A stretch of 25,016 nt of DNA from CAZQLE01 sp964593905 (GTDB taxonomy: Bacteria; Chloroflexota; Anaerolineae; Anaerolineales; Anaerolineaceae), in NCBI GenBank assembly GCA_964593905.1, contig CAZQLE010000029.1, positions 1-25,016 on the forward strand, in the 5' to 3' direction. Below are positions 22,409 to 25,016 of this stretch, piece after piece. The position numbers and the translations under genes were made by a program. Position 1 is the first letter of the stretch. Every line of letters starts with the position of its first letter. Below the pieces are notes generated by a model. It searched no databases, had not been told where the DNA came from, and worked only from the letters and a program-made list of their open reading frames with translations.

Positions 22409-23596
22409 TCACTCTTCCATCACTTCAATATCGGCGAAGGTCGTCATGCCCCAGCGCAGCAGATCGGGGATCTGATCGAGGCTGATGATCACGGTGTAGT
22501 TGACGCCGGAACCTTCTGAGGAACGGGGTGAAATTTTCAGCACTTTGCCGCTGACGATGGTATCGGGCAGGGCGTCAAACGTTAATGTAACCGGGCTGCC
22601 TTCTGCGATTCGGGCGACATCAATCTCGCTCAGGTCGGTGGTCTGAACGCGCAGATCGGCCAGATTGGCAATTTGCAAAACCGGTGCGCCGGGCTGCACC
22701 GATTCTTGAGCCCGGCTGTAAAGTTTGCTGATGGTTCCATTGAATGGAGCGCTGATCTCCAGATCGGCCAGGGCTGTCTGGGCGGCGGCCAACTGTTCTT
22801 CGCTGTTGCGTATGCTGGTTTCAGCCAGCGAGCGCTCATCGGGGTCCGGCCCGTCTTGAAGCAGGTCGACCTGGCGCTGGGCGGCATCCACTTCGGCCTG
22901 GGCCGAGGCGATTTGTGCATCGGTCATGCTCACTTCAATCTCGTCGGGCAGGGCGAGCAAGTAGTTCAGGCTGGCCTTTGCCAGATCACGCTGCACCCGC
23001 GCCGCAGATAACTGGCTGAGCACCCCGGCCCGGGCGGTGTCATCTTCCGGCCGGTCTTGCACATTTGCCCAGATCTCTTCCAGCCGGTCCACTTCTTCCT
23101 GCGCCAGAACAAGATTCGCCGAGGCGGTGTCGACCTGGTTCTGGCTGCCGCGGCGGTAGGCGGCATTGTATTTGCGTTTTTCAGCCTGGTCCATTGCTTT
23201 TTTGGCCTGCGCCAGGCGAAGCTGTGCGGCGGCTTTGTCCTGTTCCCATTGATCGTTCAGGCTCTTAAGGCCCTGTTTGGCCTGTAACAAAGCCAGTTCT
23301 GCGGCGGTGACCTGCGCCTGAAGCCGTTCGGTGCCTTTCAACCGCACCAGTGGCTGCCCGGTCTGCACTCTTTCGCCCTCTTCCACCAGAACACTTTCGA
23401 TGACGCCGCCCGAGGCCACGCTCAGGTTGGCCCATTCAACGGGGACAACCTCGCCAGTGGCGCTGACAATGGGCTTAAAGGCAAGGCTTTGCGCAGGATC
23501 AGGGGTTGGTTCTGCCGTGGCTGCGCCCCCGCAGCCGGCCAGCAGAATTAACAGGATCATGCCGAGCCATACAAGTTTTTGATCAATGCCCTTCAT
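22409..23596 (-). CDS. Periplasmic adaptor / membrane fusion lipoprotein of the ABC exporter
   Basis: 395 residues. A lipobox LLAGC (Cys22) after a hydrophobic signal marks a lipoprotein. The biotinyl-lipoyl halves are split: IVSATGEVVPVEWANLSVAS, then ERVQTGQPLVRLKG before, and LEISAPFNGTISKLYSRAQE, VQPGAPVLQIANLADLRVQT after, a long coiled-coil hairpin (about 90-285). The hairpin is rich in Ala/Gln/Glu/Arg and far longer than the minimum, as in MacA/HlyD relatives. The C-terminal beta barrel (about 320-390) ends WGMTTFADIEVMEE. In a single-membrane cell this adaptor would assist cargo handover on the outside. ATG 23596 has GAGGTGAAGG just upstream. It follows the permease gene by 82 bases. 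Confidence 0.92.
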   Translation of the reverse strand: MKGIDQKLVWLGMILLILLAGCGGAATAEPTPDPAQSLAFKPIVSATGEVVPVEWANLSVASGGVIESVLVEEGERVQTGQPLVRLKGTERLQAQVTAAELALLQAKQGLKSLNDQWEQDKAAAQLRLAQAKKAMDQAEKRKYNAAYRRGSQNQVDTASANLVLAQEEVDRLEEIWANVQDRPEDDTARAGVLSQLSAARVQRDLAKASLNYLLALPDEIEVSMTDAQIASAQAEVDAAQRQVDLLQDGPDPDERSLAETSIRNSEEQLAAAQTALADLEISAPFNGTISKLYSRAQESVQPGAPVLQIANLADLRVQTTDLSEIDVARIAEGSPVTLTFDALPDTIVSGKVLKISPRSSEGSGVNYTVIISLDQIPDLLRWGMTTFADIEVMEE

Positions 23597-23678
23597 CCTT
23601 CACCTCACCTGAACCAAAATCAAAATCTGGTACGATGCGAACTTTGGAACCCCTCCGGCATGGCCGGATTGTGTAAAT

Positions 23679-25016
23679 TTATTCATAGCGCAGCGCCTCA
23701 ACCGGCTGAAGCCGCGTGGCGCGATACGCCGGATAAATTCCACCCACCAGCCCGAGCAGCATTGCCACGAGGATTGCGCGGACGAAAATTCCGAGTGACC
23801 AGATGGGCTGCAGCGCCGCGCCGACCATGGGCGATAGCGAAAGCAGCCCCACCAGAAGCGGCGCAAGGATCATGCCAGCCGAACCCCCGATAAACGCCAG
23901 CAGGAGCGATTCACGGATGATTAAATCGAGCACAAATCTGCGCCGCCAGCCCAGGGCGCGCAGCACACCAATTTCACGGGTGCGCTCCATGACAGCCATC
24001 AACATGGTGTTCATCACACCCAGACCGCCCACAATGATTGCCATCAACGAAAGTGCCTGCAGCATGGCATTGGCGGCCTCCATATCGGGCATTTGCTCGA
24101 CAAAATCACCTGAAAGGGCCGCGTGTACCTCGGGAAATTGAAGATTGATGCGTTCCACCATTTCTTCTGCTTGCGCCGGGTCACGCAGCTTGACCATCGC
24201 CATGGTCACCTGGCGCGGGCGGCCCATCAGGGTCTGGGCATCGCGCAGGGTTAACACTGCGCCCAACTCTTCCCAGCCCACCCCGGTCTCAAAGATGCCC
24301 ACCACGCGATAGCGTATGCCGTTGATTTCGATGGCATCGCCGGCTTCTTTCTTCAGCGCCTGGGCTATTGTTTTGCCCAGAATCAACTGGTGGTTGTTGG
24401 TTAAGGTTTGGCCTTGGATGATCTTAAACCGGTTTAAAGAGAAATCGCCGGGTCGGTAGCCCAGAATGATTAAAAAACCGCTGCTTTCAGGCAGCACCAC
24501 CGCAGAAAAGATCACCCCGCTGACCGATTCCACTTCGGGCAAGGCGGCCAGCCGGTCGGATATGCGTTCATCGATGGCGCTGAGCGAGGTGTCTGAGACG
24601 TTGCTCTGGCGGATCATAATTTCGGCGCGCGCGCCGGAGGCAAACTCTGTCATGGTTTCGGCTGTGCCCTGTAAGACGGCCTCAAGCGCCATGATCGAAG
24701 CCACGGTAATGGCGATGACCGCCAGCGTCAGCAAAGAACGTGTCGAGCGCTGCCACAGGCTTTGCAGCGCCATGCCGCCAAAGCGCAGCCGGCGCACCCG
24801 GCTGCCGCTGGAACCACCTTCATAACGCAGCGCCTCGATGGGCTGCAAACCGGCCGCCCGGCGCGCGGGGTATAAACCGCCCACAATTCCCAGAATGAGA
24901 ACCGTGAGAACAGCCTGCAACAGAAGCGAGGGAGGGATGCTGGCCGGGTTGGCGCCAAACAGAATCGTGGTGCGGCTGAGGAGAAAGATAAAACCCCACC
25001 CCAGAACAATTCCCAC
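23679..25016 (-). CDS. ABC transporter permease with two FtsX modules (N-terminus missing)
   Basis: 445 residues are visible; the gene starts beyond base 25016 (the GTG at the edge is an internal codon). Residues 1-66 are the end of a first FtsX module (helices, then GGLYPARRAAGLQPIEALRYE). A second module begins with a membrane helix (94-115), continues with a MacB-like extracellular domain (about 116-310), and ends with three helices containing VGGLGVMNTMLMAVMERTRE, IGVLRALGW and GGIYPAYRATRLQPVEALRYE. The P-A-(Y/R)-R-A-x-x-L-Q-P-(I/V)-EALRYE end repeated twice shows an internal duplication. Together with the ATPase and adaptor it forms a complete MacB-type export system; the substrate cannot be inferred. 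Confidence 0.92.
   Translation of the reverse strand: MGIVLGWGFIFLLSRTTILFGANPASIPPSLLLQAVLTVLILGIVGGLYPARRAAGLQPIEALRYEGGSSGSRVRRLRFGGMALQSLWQRSTRSLLTLAVIAITVASIMALEAVLQGTAETMTEFASGARAEIMIRQSNVSDTSLSAIDERISDRLAALPEVESVSGVIFSAVVLPESSGFLIILGYRPGDFSLNRFKIIQGQTLTNNHQLILGKTIAQALKKEAGDAIEINGIRYRVVGIFETGVGWEELGAVLTLRDAQTLMGRPRQVTMAMVKLRDPAQAEEMVERINLQFPEVHAALSGDFVEQMPDMEAANAMLQALSLMAIIVGGLGVMNTMLMAVMERTREIGVLRALGWRRRFVLDLIIRESLLLAFIGGSAGMILAPLLVGLLSLSPMVGAALQPIWSLGIFVRAILVAMLLGLVGGIYPAYRATRLQPVEALRYE

Overview
The window looks like part of a chromosome from a Chloroflexota bacterium, possibly Anaerolineae. This is an inference from gene content: a MalT-type LuxR ATPase regulator of about 930 residues, a short SWIM zinc-finger protein, an F420-type (Ddn-like) oxidoreductase and multi-GAF signalling proteins, on moderately GC-rich DNA. 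No rRNA, tRNA, transposase, phage gene or CRISPR array was recognised, so the region reads as ordinary chromosome with one unusual gene module.

Layout. (A) 1-3658, minus strand: a tight six-gene run read as iron-sulfur flavoprotein, small conserved protein, Ddn-like oxidoreductase, SAM methyltransferase, alpha/beta hydrolase and the start of a serine hydrolase that runs off the window. (B) 3929-7184, minus strand: a lipoprotein gene ending in a single WD40-like strand, followed one base later by the MalT/LuxR regulator. (C) 7613-10402, plus strand: a membrane PAS/GAF/GAF/GAF/GGDEF diguanylate cyclase with both active site and I-site. (D) 10477-11489, minus strand: the AzlC/AzlD branched-chain amino acid exporter pair behind a promoter with a perfect -10. 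(E) 11728-11973, minus strand: a SWIM protein with a strong promoter, a long structured leader and a clear hairpin terminator.

(F) 12274-20962 is the most interesting part. Three plus-strand genes (two membrane SPFH/stomatin-like proteins and a helical repeat protein, overlapping by 4 bases each) converge on three minus-strand genes (an NrdG-like radical SAM protein, a coiled-coil protein and a tandem CbxX/CfxQ-type AAA+ ATPase). Both arms have recognisable promoters, and a perfect palindrome overlaps the promoter of the radical SAM arm. I suggest the six products form a membrane-scaffolded AAA+ remodelling machine with a radical SAM enzyme; I know of no description of it.

(G) 21132-25016, minus strand: a MacB-type ABC export operon (two-module FtsX permease cut by the window edge, lipoprotein adaptor, ATPase) with a hotdog acyl-CoA thioesterase as the last gene, followed by a perfect 14-bp inverted repeat.

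Several starts were moved from the longest open frame to the codon with a good ribosome binding site; these cases are stated in the entries.
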